DNA of 64,000 nt from UBA2336 sp965227265. Its GTDB lineage: Bacteria > Bacteroidota > Bacteroidia > Cytophagales > Cyclobacteriaceae. The stretch's first letter is position 1, and every line of letters begins with the position of its first letter. The position numbers and the translations under genes are program-made. The notes under the pieces were generated by a model. The model saw only the letters and a program-made list of their open reading frames with translations. It ran no database searches and had not been told where the DNA came from. The DNA lies in NCBI GenBank assembly GCA_965227265.1, contig OZ245738.1:496001-560000 (forward strand), in the 5' to 3' direction. This document shows, piece after piece, positions 42,200 through 50,663 of this stretch.

Positions 42200-42463
42200 C
42201 TATGCTGGTTTCTTTTTCCGCTGTGATAATTTGATCAAAGCCGGAATAGCAATGATAACCCAAACAATATTTAAAAATGTATTTGCATAAGCACTGTAGA
42301 AAGCGGTATAGGCGATCAAACCAAGACCTCCGAAAACATTAAGCAATAAGAATGTATAGGAGTCGGATTTTATTTTTTGATAACTATTCAATCCATACGC
42401 TATCACTACACACAATGAGCCCGCCCAACCAATAGCGTCAAAAAGAATTTTATACTCTTCCAT
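42200..42463 (-). CDS. Small membrane protein, CBU_0592-like
   Basis: 87 residues with three membrane helices: about 9-27 (AIGWAGSLCVVIAYGLN), 37-56 (FLLLNVFGGLGLIAYTAFYS) and 60-77 (TFLNIVWVIIAIPALI), plus a basic tail RKKK. The pattern WaGsl.v..Y.LNS and LLLNvfGglgl fits the CBU_0592 family of unknown function, which looks like half a PQ-loop/SWEET-type unit. Its start shares one base with the stop of the SMP-30 gene, and the CDF gene starts right after its stop. Confidence 0.75.
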   Translation of the reverse strand: MEEYKILFDAIGWAGSLCVVIAYGLNSYQKIKSDSYTFLLLNVFGGLGLIAYTAFYSAYANTFLNIVWVIIAIPALIKLSQRKKKPA

Positions 42464-43467
42464 TAGTTGCGAAGCGTTACTTTAATGATGTAGGAATCAG
42501 CGGTAAGAAAAAGCGTTTTCTCATCTGTAGAAAGTGCACAATTTGAAACCGGGAAACTCGTGAATTTAATTTTGCCCAATACTTTTCCATCGGCATTAAA
42601 CACCCAAACTCCACCTGGGCCGGTAGCAAACACGTTGTTGTTGCTGTCTACTTTTAAGCCATCCGGCAAACCTTGTTCTGTTTTTGCGATCTCGGTTGCA
42701 TCATAAAACACGCGCGCATTTGTTACCGAATCAGTTTCTGTCAGATCAAACGCATACCAGGTCGCTTTCTCTGAATCGGAATTAGCAACAATAAGTGTCT
42801 TCTTATTTTTTAGAAAGGCTAATCCATTTGGACGGGTTAGCGAATCGACAATAACTTTTACATCGCCTTCCGCTGGCGCAACATAAACTCCCTGAAAGGA
42901 AATTTCCTTTTCAGGATCTTCCATTTGTCCAGCAAGTCCATACGGAGGATCAGTGAAATAAAAGTTGTAGTTATGGAACGTTACGTCATTCGGACTGCTA
43001 AACCGTTTGCCATTAAATTTATTCGCAATTGTTGTGAAATCAGGTTTGGGATCGTCTATCGAACTGTTCATCATCGCTAACCTGCGATCTCCACACTGAC
43101 ACAATATTAAATTTTCTTCATCGTCCAGCATCAACCCATTCGAACCTGGTTCAGGGCTTGTGGTTGAGTCACCTGTAAAACCGGAAGGTGTTAAATAGGT
43201 TTCAATACCTTTCTCTTGAGTCCATTTAAAAATTTTGTTTTTTGGAACGTCAGAGAACAACAACATGTTTTGTGAGCCAACCCAGAGTGGGCCTTCACTC
43301 CATTCAAATCCTGCAGCGATAATTTCCATGGATGCATCCGAAGAAACGATCTTGTCGAAAGCAGGATCAATACGTTCAAAAGTTCCGATAGATTTTTCTT
43401 CCGTCTTTTTATTGCAGGCAACGAGCGCCAGGCAAACTAATAAAATGAATGAATGTTGCAGTTTCAT
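42463..43467 (-). CDS. SMP-30/gluconolactonase family lipoprotein
   Basis: 334 residues with a lipoprotein signal (lipobox LALVAC). The six-bladed propeller motifs are GFEWSEGPLWVG (holding the metal-binding Glu), LLFSDVPKNKIFKW, EPGSNGLMLDDEENLILCQ, SSPNDVTFHNYNFYFTDPPYG (in parts), LTRPNGLAFLKNKKTLIVAN and LPDGLKVDSNNNVFATG. These proteins are calcium- or zinc-dependent lactonases of sugar lactones; the substrate cannot be read. It is the first gene of the unit and has an imperfect -7 box (TATCTTTA) about 20 bases before its ATG. Confidence 0.92.
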   Translation of the reverse strand: MKLQHSFILLVCLALVACNKKTEEKSIGTFERIDPAFDKIVSSDASMEIIAAGFEWSEGPLWVGSQNMLLFSDVPKNKIFKWTQEKGIETYLTPSGFTGDSTTSPEPGSNGLMLDDEENLILCQCGDRRLAMMNSSIDDPKPDFTTIANKFNGKRFSSPNDVTFHNYNFYFTDPPYGLAGQMEDPEKEISFQGVYVAPAEGDVKVIVDSLTRPNGLAFLKNKKTLIVANSDSEKATWYAFDLTETDSVTNARVFYDATEIAKTEQGLPDGLKVDSNNNVFATGPGGVWVFNADGKVLGKIKFTSFPVSNCALSTDEKTLFLTADSYIIKVTLRN

Positions 43468-43500
43468 TAGCGATTGGTTTGAAAGGTTAAAGATAGCAGA

Positions 43501-44625
43501 TCAGGCCAGTAATTTTTGATAGATACGATACCGCTTACGGACAATCCCGCCTAGTTTTTCACATTCGGCCCGCATGGTTAAGTTGTTCTCCAGGATAAGA
43601 TGACTATCAATGGTTTTAAGGCCAGATTTGTTAGCAGATTCGATCAACGATTTCCCCATCAATACATTAATTCCTTTTCCGCGGTATTGTGTTTTAATAG
43701 CACCTAAAAGCAAATTCAGTTGCGTTGTTTTTCGCATGGAGAGAAGCACATGAATAAACCCAAACGGAAACAACCGACCTTTGGCTTTTTGAATGCCCTT
43801 GCTCATATCGGGCATGGATACAACAAATGCGATAATTTCATTCGAAGTATTCACAACAACCTTTACCAGTTCAGGATCAAGCACCGGAAGATATTGAGCA
43901 GCAAATTTTTTCATTTCTTCTTCCGTCATCGGAACAAATCCAAAAAGCGGAGCGTACGTTTCATTCACTAGTCTGAAAACCGGAACGATATACGGTTTCA
44001 ATTGTCGCTTATTGGTAAACTCAATCAACCTGATATTTTCATTTGAAGCGATGCGATCAAAAACTTTTTGATAAACAACCGGAAGTTTTTCCGGCACAGG
44101 CATTTGATAGGATACACAGTCAAGCTCTTTTATGTAACCTTCATTTTCTACAAGATTTTGTAAGTAAACCGGGTTGGTTGGTGTTGCAATGACCGGTAAT
44201 AATTCCAAACCTTCAATTTGTAAACCCTGCGGATCTTTGTCAGAAAATCCATACGGACCAATAAGCTTGGTCATTCCTTTTTCTTTGCCCCAATGCTCGA
44301 TCGCTTCAATCAAAGTTTGAACAACAGTTTGATCGTTTATGCAATCCAATGCGAAGAAGCGCGCAGTCTTTTCGTTATGTTCATTATTGTATTTGTGATT
44401 GATGATACCCATGATCCTTCCAACTGCTTTGTCATTCTGATATGCAATTAGCCTGAGAACGTCTGAGTACTGAAGTGCTTTATTTTGGTTAGGATTGTGA
44501 AACGTCCACTCATCCACATACATTGGCGGAACCCAACGCGAATCATCTTTGTATAGTTTTTCAGGAAGGAAGATGAATTCCCTCAATAAAGATTTAGAAT
44601 CAACGATTTTTAAATCGACACCCAT
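43501..44625 (-). CDS. GNAT-like acetyltransferase family protein
   Basis: 374 residues from the ATG at 44625; a frame from 44646 would start inside the palindromic repeat. The N-terminal part (LREFIFLPEKLYKDD, WVPPMYVDEW, YQNDKAVGRIMGIINHKYN) and the middle (GPYGFSDKDPQGLQIEG) are those of a conserved family of large GNAT-like proteins. The C-terminal half has another acyltransferase-like unit with INVLMGKSLIESANKSGL. The acyl acceptor is unknown. The upstream 50-base gap contains the palindrome. Confidence 0.78.
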   Translation of the reverse strand: MGVDLKIVDSKSLLREFIFLPEKLYKDDSRWVPPMYVDEWTFHNPNQNKALQYSDVLRLIAYQNDKAVGRIMGIINHKYNNEHNEKTARFFALDCINDQTVVQTLIEAIEHWGKEKGMTKLIGPYGFSDKDPQGLQIEGLELLPVIATPTNPVYLQNLVENEGYIKELDCVSYQMPVPEKLPVVYQKVFDRIASNENIRLIEFTNKRQLKPYIVPVFRLVNETYAPLFGFVPMTEEEMKKFAAQYLPVLDPELVKVVVNTSNEIIAFVVSMPDMSKGIQKAKGRLFPFGFIHVLLSMRKTTQLNLLLGAIKTQYRGKGINVLMGKSLIESANKSGLKTIDSHLILENNLTMRAECEKLGGIVRKRYRIYQKLLA

Positions 44626-44636
44626 ACGATATGTGT

Positions 44637-44660
44637 AGAGACGCAAAATTTTGCATCTCT
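44637..44660. repeat. 24-bp palindromic repeat between GNAT and membrane-protein genes
   Basis: On the minus strand AGAGATGCAAAA is followed directly by TTTTGCGTCTCT, a near-perfect inverted repeat (one U-G wobble in RNA). The sequence GTAGAGACGCAAAATTTTGC is of a type that I know as a frequent small intergenic palindrome in Bacteroidota. It is followed on the plus strand by a T-run, so it might also stop plus-strand transcription. Confidence 0.7.
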
Positions 44661-44675
44661 TTTTTCAAAAACAAA

Positions 44676-45389
44676 TCATTTTATTTTCATCAAAGCTTTC
44701 CGTAACGATAAAATGTGCAACATATACGCCAATGGAACCAGGAATGCCGGCAACAAGCTTATCGGAAATTGAGTAACAATTGTATTGTCAGGTTCATTCA
44801 TGAAATATTGTAACGGAGTCGGCATGGAAAGAATAGCAATGACAACGATGTTAATAAGAAGCACGAGCCCCATCACATTCCACAAGATAATTGCAGCCTT
44901 CGGGAATTTATTTTTTGTGATCAGCCAACCAACGAGCATGGCGGTAACACCTGTGATCACGTCAAAATTTCTGCCTTCAAAAGTCATTTGAACCGGCAGC
45001 ATGGCAGAAGCAAACAATGCCCACAACAAAACCTCTACATAAAACCGGAATACCTGGAACTTGATAATGTTCTCCTGCGGAATGTGAGCCAGGATTTCTT
45101 TTACAGATTTTGAAAAGGAAAAGACCAGGATAGTAATTAACGGAATAATGAAAACAGGTAGTGCATTGACAGGGAACAACTCAAAATTTCCAAACGTGCC
45201 GAACCGCGACCAGGCATAAATAAACGCAAACCATCCAAAAAAGGCGATGAGAAAATTTCGGATGAATTTTTTCTGCTGTTCTTTCGTAAGTGAGGTTTTA
45301 GGCAGCGCTAATCTGAATTCGCGGTAGAGTAGATAATAATAAATTAGTGTTAATAATGAGAAACCAATCTGGGCAGCGGTGAGATACAT
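44676..45389 (-). CDS. Membrane protein of unknown function
   Basis: 237 residues with about seven hydrophobic helices: roughly 5-22, 47-65, 79-95, 117-135, 144-158, 166-190 and 213-229. The N-terminus (TAAQIGFSLLTLIYYYLLYREF) and a basic/hydrophilic loop (LPKTSLTKEQQKKF) are visible. No family recognised. It is divergent from the M3 peptidase gene (57 bases) and lies upstream of the GNAT gene. Confidence 0.75.
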   Translation of the reverse strand: MYLTAAQIGFSLLTLIYYYLLYREFRLALPKTSLTKEQQKKFIRNFLIAFFGWFAFIYAWSRFGTFGNFELFPVNALPVFIIPLITILVFSFSKSVKEILAHIPQENIIKFQVFRFYVEVLLWALFASAMLPVQMTFEGRNFDVITGVTAMLVGWLITKNKFPKAAIILWNVMGLVLLINIVVIAILSMPTPLQYFMNEPDNTIVTQFPISLLPAFLVPLAYMLHILSLRKALMKIK

Positions 45390-45446
45390 AGAAGTTATCC
45401 GTAAAAATCTTTTACTTTGTCCGTCAAGTTATAAAATTCCTGATGT

Positions 45447-47171
45447 ATGAGCAGTGTTGAGAAAATTGAGCGTCCCGAACGTAAATTCCTTCCCGAAAAT
45501 TTTGCCGTCACCGATTGGTCAGGCTTGAAGCCTTATTTTGATAACCTGCTATCACGCGAATTGAATTCGGTAAAGGATATGCGCAAATGGCTGAAAGATC
45601 GAAGCGAGCTTGAGTCGATCATTTCCGAAGATATGGCTTGGCGTTACATCAACATGACCCGTTATACGGATAATAAGGATTACGGCAAACGTTATGAAGA
45701 TTTTGTGGTGAATATTCAGCCGCAGATTGCTCCAGTTTCCGATCAACTTAATAAGAAAGCTTCTGCATCAGAATTCCTGTCTGCATTGGAGAAAGAAACG
45801 GGCTACGACATTATGATCCGGAATCTTAAAAAGGATATTGAAATTTTCCGGGAAGAAAATATTCCATTATATACTGAGATTACAACCGAACAACAGAAAT
45901 ACGCACAGATCTCAGGTGCCATGATGGTAGAGATTGACGGGCAGGAAAAAACATTACAGCAAGCTTCTGTTTTATTAATGTCAACTGACAGAAAGAAAAG
46001 AGAAGAGGTTTATCATAAAATCACGGATCGTAGATTAAAAGATAAAACCGAGCTTGATAACCTTTTCTCAAAGCTTGTTTCGTTGCGCCATCAGGTAGCT
46101 ACGAATGCCGGCTTTAAGAACTTTCGTGATTATATGTTCAAAGCCATGGGTCGTTTTGATTACACGCCTAAAGATTGCTTTAACTTTCATGAATCAATCC
46201 AATCCGAAGTTGTACCGATCTTAAACGATTTTGCAAAAGACCGAAAGGATAAACTGAAAGTTGATTCACTTCGTCCGTGGGATAAAGCAGTTGATCCGGA
46301 AGGAAAAGATGCGCTAAAGGCATTCAACAATGGTAAAGAGCTTACCGATAAAACGATGGAATGCTTCTATAAGCTTGATGCCTATTTAGGTCAATGCTTA
46401 TCAATCATGAAAGAAATGGGTCATCTCGATCTCGAGTCCAGAAAAGGAAAAGCGCCTGGCGGTTACAACTATCCATTATCAGAAATTGGTGTGCCGTTTA
46501 TTTTCATGAACGCAACCTCAACCTTGCGCGACATGGTTACCATCATGCACGAAGGCGGCCATGCAATCCATAATTTCTTAACGCGCGAATTGGAGCTGAA
46601 TGATTTTAAATCAACGCCATCGGAAGTTGCTGAACTGGCTTCCATGTCAATGGAGTTGATTTCCATGGATCATTGGGATATTTTCTTCACCAATCCGGAT
46701 GATTTGAAACGCGCCAAGCGCGAGCACCTTGAAGATTTGATTGAAACGCTGCCTTGGGTTTCCACGATTGATAAATATCAACATTGGCTTTACGAAAATC
46801 CAACGCACTCGCTGGACGAACGCAGACAAAACTGGAACCGCATCTTTGATGAGTTTACCGATACCGTAACGGATTGGAGTAGTCTACAAGATGCAAAAGA
46901 TTATCTCTGGCAGAAGCAGCTTCACTTGTACGAAGTGCCCTTCTATTACATTGAGTATGGCATGGCGCAATTAGGCGCAATTGCCGTTTGGCGGAATTAC
47001 CGTATAAATAAACATGATGGATTAACCGGATATATGAATGCCTTGAAGCTTGGCTACTTAAAAAGTATCCCGGAAGTATATAAAGCAGCAAACATCAAGT
47101 TTGATTTCAGCAGGCCGTATATTAAAGAATTGATGCAGTTTGTGAAGAAGGAACTTGACGCGATCGGCTAG
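45447..47171 (+). CDS. M3 family oligoendopeptidase (PepF-like)
   Basis: 574 residues, cytoplasmic. The zinc motif HEGGHAIH has His368 and His372 as ligands with the catalytic Glu369, and the third ligand Glu lies in EVAELASMSMEL about 27 residues later. The N-terminal helical part (about 1-210) and the PFIFMNATSTLRD stretch match oligoendopeptidase F. It cuts short peptides. A -7-like box TTACTTTG (first A replaced by T) lies at 45412-45419 and gives a leader of about 20 bases. It is convergent with the marR gene with a 2-base gap. Confidence 0.93.
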   Translation: MSSVEKIERPERKFLPENFAVTDWSGLKPYFDNLLSRELNSVKDMRKWLKDRSELESIISEDMAWRYINMTRYTDNKDYGKRYEDFVVNIQPQIAPVSDQLNKKASASEFLSALEKETGYDIMIRNLKKDIEIFREENIPLYTEITTEQQKYAQISGAMMVEIDGQEKTLQQASVLLMSTDRKKREEVYHKITDRRLKDKTELDNLFSKLVSLRHQVATNAGFKNFRDYMFKAMGRFDYTPKDCFNFHESIQSEVVPILNDFAKDRKDKLKVDSLRPWDKAVDPEGKDALKAFNNGKELTDKTMECFYKLDAYLGQCLSIMKEMGHLDLESRKGKAPGGYNYPLSEIGVPFIFMNATSTLRDMVTIMHEGGHAIHNFLTRELELNDFKSTPSEVAELASMSMELISMDHWDIFFTNPDDLKRAKREHLEDLIETLPWVSTIDKYQHWLYENPTHSLDERRQNWNRIFDEFTDTVTDWSSLQDAKDYLWQKQLHLYEVPFYYIEYGMAQLGAIAVWRNYRINKHDGLTGYMNALKLGYLKSIPEVYKAANIKFDFSRPYIKELMQFVKKELDAIG

Positions 47172-47173
47172 GG

Positions 47174-47620
47174 CTAACCTCTGCTTTTATCGAGCAAGTT
47201 GCTGAGCTGTTTGGCTTCCTCTTCGGAGAGATTAAGTACGTCATCTATTTCAGACTGACGTTTTTCCAGGTCTGTTAGAATTGTTAGCCCTGATTCTGTA
47301 ATGGAAATGTCGGCTGCACGTTTGTCGTTTGGACAAACTTGTTTGTTGATGAGTTTTTTTACAGCAAGTCGATCCAATAGTCGGGAAACGTCTGAGTTTT
47401 TATCAATCATCCGCGATTTGATCTCCGTTGCGGAAGTGCTTTTCGGATGCTGGCCTTTTAAAATCCGCAGGATGTTGAATTGTTGATTGGTGATGCCGGC
47501 TGTTTTAAAAAAATCCTGGTGTTTGGATTGGAGCCAGCTTGATGTAAAGAGGAGATTAATAACCGCTTTCTGGTAAGCGTTTTTGAATTTTGGTTGTTTG
47601 ATCTCGTCTTCGATTTTCAT
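47174..47620 (-). CDS. MarR family transcriptional regulator
   Basis: 148 residues from the ATG at 47620; the longer frame from 47668 would run through the yceI terminator. The winged helix is clear: NQQFNILRILKGQHPKSTSA, TEIKSRMIDKNSDVSRLLDRL as recognition helix, and the wing CPNDKRAADISITESG. It sits directly after the yceI gene on the same strand, separated by a terminator. An 18-bp palindrome in front of yceI (48291-48308) is a good operator candidate. Ligand unknown. Confidence 0.9.
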   Translation of the reverse strand: MKIEDEIKQPKFKNAYQKAVINLLFTSSWLQSKHQDFFKTAGITNQQFNILRILKGQHPKSTSATEIKSRMIDKNSDVSRLLDRLAVKKLINKQVCPNDKRAADISITESGLTILTDLEKRQSEIDDVLNLSEEEAKQLSNLLDKSRG

Positions 47621-47626
47621 GGAAAT

Positions 47627-47659
47627 AAAAAAAGCAGGACAAGCCGAAGCCCATCCTGC
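47627..47659 (-). terminator. Rho-independent terminator of yceI
   Basis: On the minus strand an 11-bp stem (GCAGGAUGGGC with GCUUGUCCUGC, three G-U pairs) closes a UUCG tetraloop and is followed by seven T. It ends only 6 bases before the marR ATG, so marR depends on read-through or on a start within the terminator. Confidence 0.85.
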
Positions 47660-47673
47660 CTGTACCAAAACTA

Positions 47674-48240
47674 TTATTGTGCTTTAAATTCTGCTTTCGC
47701 GTTAAGCGTTACTTCATCGCCTGCGCCAGGACCTGAAGTACCAACTTTCCAATCTGTTCTGTTGAACGTTCCGGTTGCTTTGAACGCAACGATCTTCTTG
47801 CCATCGCGGCCAGCAGCAGTACCGGTTAAGGTTGCATCAAGCTCAACAGCTTTAGTTACACCGTGCATCGTAAGATCACCTTTCACTTTGTAAGTCTTGT
47901 CACCTGTTTTAGTGAAAGAAGTGCTTTTAAAAGTGATGAATGGGTATGTTGCAGCATCAAAGAAATCAGGGCTCTTCAAATGCTTATCACGACCTTCGTT
48001 ATTGGTATCAATAGAATTTACATCAGCAGTCAATTCAACAGTTGCATCAGAAAAATCTTCTTTTGAAGAAGTGATGGTTGCATCGAACGCATTAAGCTGA
48101 CCTTCTACTTCAGAGATCATCATGTGAGAAATAGCAAAGCCAAGTTTCGAGTGAGCTTTATCTACTTTGTACGTAGTAGCTTGTGCAAACACGCCAGTAG
48201 CCAACAAGAGCATTGCAAACAATACATTAAGTTTTTTCAT
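47674..48240 (-). CDS. YceI family periplasmic lipid-binding protein
   Basis: 188 residues from the ATG at 48240, giving the signal peptide KKLNVLFAMLLLATGVFAQ. The lipocalin-like YceI fold is visible in YKVDKAHSKLGFAISHMMIS, VEGQLNAFDATITSSKEDF, DKHLKSPDFFDAATYPFITF and GDLTMHGVTKAVELDATLT. YceI proteins bind isoprenoid or other lipids; some respond to acid or base stress. A -7-like box TTACTTTG (48276-48269) lies about 28 bases before the ATG. The 18-bp palindrome overlaps the -33 position, and a MarR gene follows. Confidence 0.93.
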   Translation of the reverse strand: MKKLNVLFAMLLLATGVFAQATTYKVDKAHSKLGFAISHMMISEVEGQLNAFDATITSSKEDFSDATVELTADVNSIDTNNEGRDKHLKSPDFFDAATYPFITFKSTSFTKTGDKTYKVKGDLTMHGVTKAVELDATLTGTAAGRDGKKIVAFKATGTFNRTDWKVGTSGPGAGDEVTLNAKAEFKAQ

Positions 48241-48290
48241 AGTTGATTCGTTTTCTTGATTTATATGCCAAAGTAACACCAAAATTGAAT

Positions 48291-48308
48291 TAGATGTTTA
48301 AACATGTA
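48291..48308. promoter_or_regulatory. 18-bp palindrome, likely MarR operator in the yceI promoter
   Basis: TAgATGTTTAAACATgTA: a perfect 12-bp core (48294-48305) with matching outer TA pairs (16 of 18 positions symmetric). It lies 14 bases upstream of the yceI -7-like box, where the -33 element should be, so a bound MarR dimer would block polymerase. The size fits MarR operators. That the MarR at 47174 binds it is inference. Confidence 0.6.
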
Positions 48309-48381
48309 TTTTATATTTTGTAAGTGCCTGATAATCAATATAAAACATTACAACGGGAATTGTTAGTGCTTTGATAAGTCC

Positions 48382-49089
48382 TTAAATCTTCAAGTAAAAC
48401 GCCTGCATCAACTCCTTATATCCTGCTGACCATTCCTCGCCTGAACTATATAGCAAAATTTCTCCTTCATCTAGATCTTTGCGAGCCCAACGGAATTCCA
48501 GTAGAAATCTTTCAACTGACTTATTTTCTCGAGTTCTGAAAATCCATTTACGGGTACAGTAAAGTCCTTTATGCATAGCAAGCTCAATAAACTGTGATCC
48601 CTCCGTAAAGGGTAAGATCAAATTAAGCTTGCCGTTTGGCGCAAGCAGCTTTTCAGCGATGTTCAGAATTTCATCGAAGGTTAGCTGCTGTGTATGTCGG
48701 GCGGTGATGCGTTGTGCTGTTGGCGGCTTATAGCTTTTCTGAAAGTAAGGTGGATTGCTTACAATCAAATCAAACTTCGTAGAAGGACTGAAATTTTGAA
48801 TGGCTGAGTGATGCAGATGTATTCGATCATGCCAAGGGGAGGCTGCAATATTCTCCTGTGCATCGGCATACGCCTGATCCTCAATTTCAACAGCATCAAT
48901 TGTGACGGATTCTGAAGCGCGTTGTGCGAGCATTAAGGCAATTACACCTGTGCCGGTTCCGATATCTAAGATTTGAGTTGCTTGTCTAACATCCGTCCAG
49001 GCACCTAACAATGCCGCATCGGTACCTACTTTCATTCCGCTGCGATCATGCCGCACAGAAAACTTTTTGAAATGAAAGTAATCGGCCAT
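48382..49089 (-). CDS. trmN6: tRNA1(Val) (adenine(37)-N6)-methyltransferase
   Basis: 235 residues. Family N-terminus FHFKKFSVRHDRSGMKVGTD followed by AALLGAW, SAM motif DIGTGTGVIALMLAQ, acidic VEIEDQAYADAQENI, and the amino-methyltransferase motif SNPPYFQ. The C-terminal third has the TrmN6 LPFTEGSQFIELA. The enzyme makes N6-methyladenosine at position 37 of tRNA1-Val. It lies 3 bases after the serine hydrolase gene. Confidence 0.9.
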   Translation of the reverse strand: MADYFHFKKFSVRHDRSGMKVGTDAALLGAWTDVRQATQILDIGTGTGVIALMLAQRASESVTIDAVEIEDQAYADAQENIAASPWHDRIHLHHSAIQNFSPSTKFDLIVSNPPYFQKSYKPPTAQRITARHTQQLTFDEILNIAEKLLAPNGKLNLILPFTEGSQFIELAMHKGLYCTRKWIFRTRENKSVERFLLEFRWARKDLDEGEILLYSSGEEWSAGYKELMQAFYLKI

Positions 49090-49092
49090 GTG

Positions 49093-50475
49093 TTAAGGCA
49101 ATGCTTTAATGATATCCGCCAGAAATTTATTGTCATCCAAATAATTACCACTTGATTGACTGAGCTTCACAACCACCAAATCTTTTGAAGGAAGAATAAA
49201 GACGTTCTGACCTTCATAACCATCTGCCCAATATAAATCTGTTGGTACATCCGGATAGTATCTTTTCACAACATCCGTCTTGGAACCTGCATTTAACCAA
49301 AACTGTGCTCCGTATTGTCCCATGTCTGCACCTTCGCACGGTGTGCTGGAATATTCGCTCCAGCCTTCCGGGAGAATTCTCTCAGCATTAAACATTCCAT
49401 CATTTAAAAATAGTAAGCCAAAACGTGCCCAGTCACGCGGTGTAGCAAAAGCATACGATGAGCCAACGTATGTTCCGCCTGCATCGGGTTCGAGGATCAT
49501 GCTATGCATACCCGTTTTCTTAAATAATCTTTCTGAGGCAAAGCTGTAGTAACCGCTGTCGCCAACGGCATTGCGAACAATCCAGGCCAGCATGTTGCTC
49601 GTTCCGCTCGAGTATTGAAAAACTTTTCCGGGTTCGTGCGTAAGCTTGGCGTGCGAGGCAAATAAGCCAGCATCTTTTGTCTTGAAGAGCATATTGGTAG
49701 CATCGCTGGGCTTGGAATAATTTTCTTCCCAATTCAGGCCGCTGCTCATTTGCATTAAGTTATGAATGGTTAGTGCACTGCGATTATCATTTTTCCATTC
49801 CTCAAAAGGTGGGGCATCATTTAACGAAAGCTTGCCATCACGAACCAAAATTCCAATCAATGAGTTAGTAACGCTTTTTGCCATCGACCAACCCAACTGA
49901 CGCGTATTTTTATCAAAGCCTTCTGAATATTTTTCAGCAATGATCTGCCCATCATAAATTACCAGTATAGCACGTGTTCTACGGTTCTTTTCTTCACCGG
50001 GTTCGGTAAAAGCATCTTCCACCGTTTTATTGAGCAGCTCATAATTAACATCTTGTAGGATTGTGTCGCGCGTTAAATTCCCCATCGGCCAGGCAATGCT
50101 ATCCTGATTTCCCAAAGGTTTTGGTAGATTGAATTTCTGAGTTCTGAGTTCTTCTTCAGTAATTTCATTCAATAATGTGCAACCTAATCCCCTACGATAA
50201 ATTGCTGTGTGCTCCGCAAATCCAAAAACTGTTGCCGTTGCCGATGAATCTTCCGGATGTAACTCAAACGTTCCAATCGAAAGCGGAAAAGCACTTAGTT
50301 CATTACCCAATACACTTTCTTCGGATCGATTTGATAGGTAGGCACACGAACAAAGATTCTTAGCCCCATAGCCGGTAATGATCGGGAAAGCCTGTGAAGC
50401 GTAATAAACTCCGTAAGAAAGTGCGCCCAGAAAAATAACGAGCAGCGATAAGCCAATGATCTTCTTTACCGACAT
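49093..50475 (-). CDS. Serine hydrolase of the class C beta-lactamase family
   Basis: 460 residues with an N-terminal membrane anchor/signal (KIIGLSLLVIFLGALSYGVYYA). The SxxK active-site motif is in GWSMAKSVTNSLIG, the second motif YSSGTSNML matches YxN-type positions only loosely (Tyr-Ser-Ser), and the C-terminal part has the HxG-like DGYEGQNVFILPSKD. Such proteins are esterases, peptidases or beta-lactam-binding enzymes; most are not true beta-lactamases. It is co-directional with trmN6. Two palindromic repeats lie upstream. Confidence 0.85.
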   Translation of the reverse strand: MSVKKIIGLSLLVIFLGALSYGVYYASQAFPIITGYGAKNLCSCAYLSNRSEESVLGNELSAFPLSIGTFELHPEDSSATATVFGFAEHTAIYRRGLGCTLLNEITEEELRTQKFNLPKPLGNQDSIAWPMGNLTRDTILQDVNYELLNKTVEDAFTEPGEEKNRRTRAILVIYDGQIIAEKYSEGFDKNTRQLGWSMAKSVTNSLIGILVRDGKLSLNDAPPFEEWKNDNRSALTIHNLMQMSSGLNWEENYSKPSDATNMLFKTKDAGLFASHAKLTHEPGKVFQYSSGTSNMLAWIVRNAVGDSGYYSFASERLFKKTGMHSMILEPDAGGTYVGSSYAFATPRDWARFGLLFLNDGMFNAERILPEGWSEYSSTPCEGADMGQYGAQFWLNAGSKTDVVKRYYPDVPTDLYWADGYEGQNVFILPSKDLVVVKLSQSSGNYLDDNKFLADIIKALP

Positions 50476-50510
50476 AGATTTTTATTTTGATGTGAACTTA
50501 CTAAAAAGTT

Positions 50511-50543
50511 CGCGGCCTTCCTGAGCGAAGTCGAAGGGCCGCG
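50511..50543. repeat. Palindromic repeat unit 1 (CTGAGCGAAGTCGAAG core)
   Basis: CGCGGCCTTC at 50511-50520 pairs with GAAGGGCCGCG at 50533-50543 (one bulged G), enclosing CTGAGCGAAGTC. It is GC-rich against its AT-rich surroundings. The core is of a type known as a dispersed intergenic repeat in Bacteroidota. Confidence 0.7.
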
Positions 50544-50598
50544 ATCCCCATTTAAGCGCGCTGAAAAGAGGATGCCAGAACAGATCCGGCATGAGTTT

Positions 50599-50626
50599 GT
50601 CATGCTGAGCGTAGTCGGAGCCTGAC
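50599..50626. repeat. Palindromic repeat unit 2 (CTGAGCGTAGTCGGAG core)
   Basis: GTCATGC at 50599-50605 pairs with GCCTGAC at 50620-50626 (one mismatch) around TGAGCGTAGTCGGA. The core differs from unit 1 at two or three positions, so both are members of one repeat family in the same direction, about 85 bases apart. Confidence 0.65.
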
Positions 50627-50663
50627 TTGGGTTCTTTACTATAAACAATTATCCTTGCACTCC

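Noticed and set aside
49093..50475. Antibiotic-resistance beta-lactamase call for the serine hydrolase
   Set aside because: Only the SxxK motif is clear; the second motif is YSS rather than YxN and the third is not a clean KTG/HxG, so a general hydrolase call is safer.
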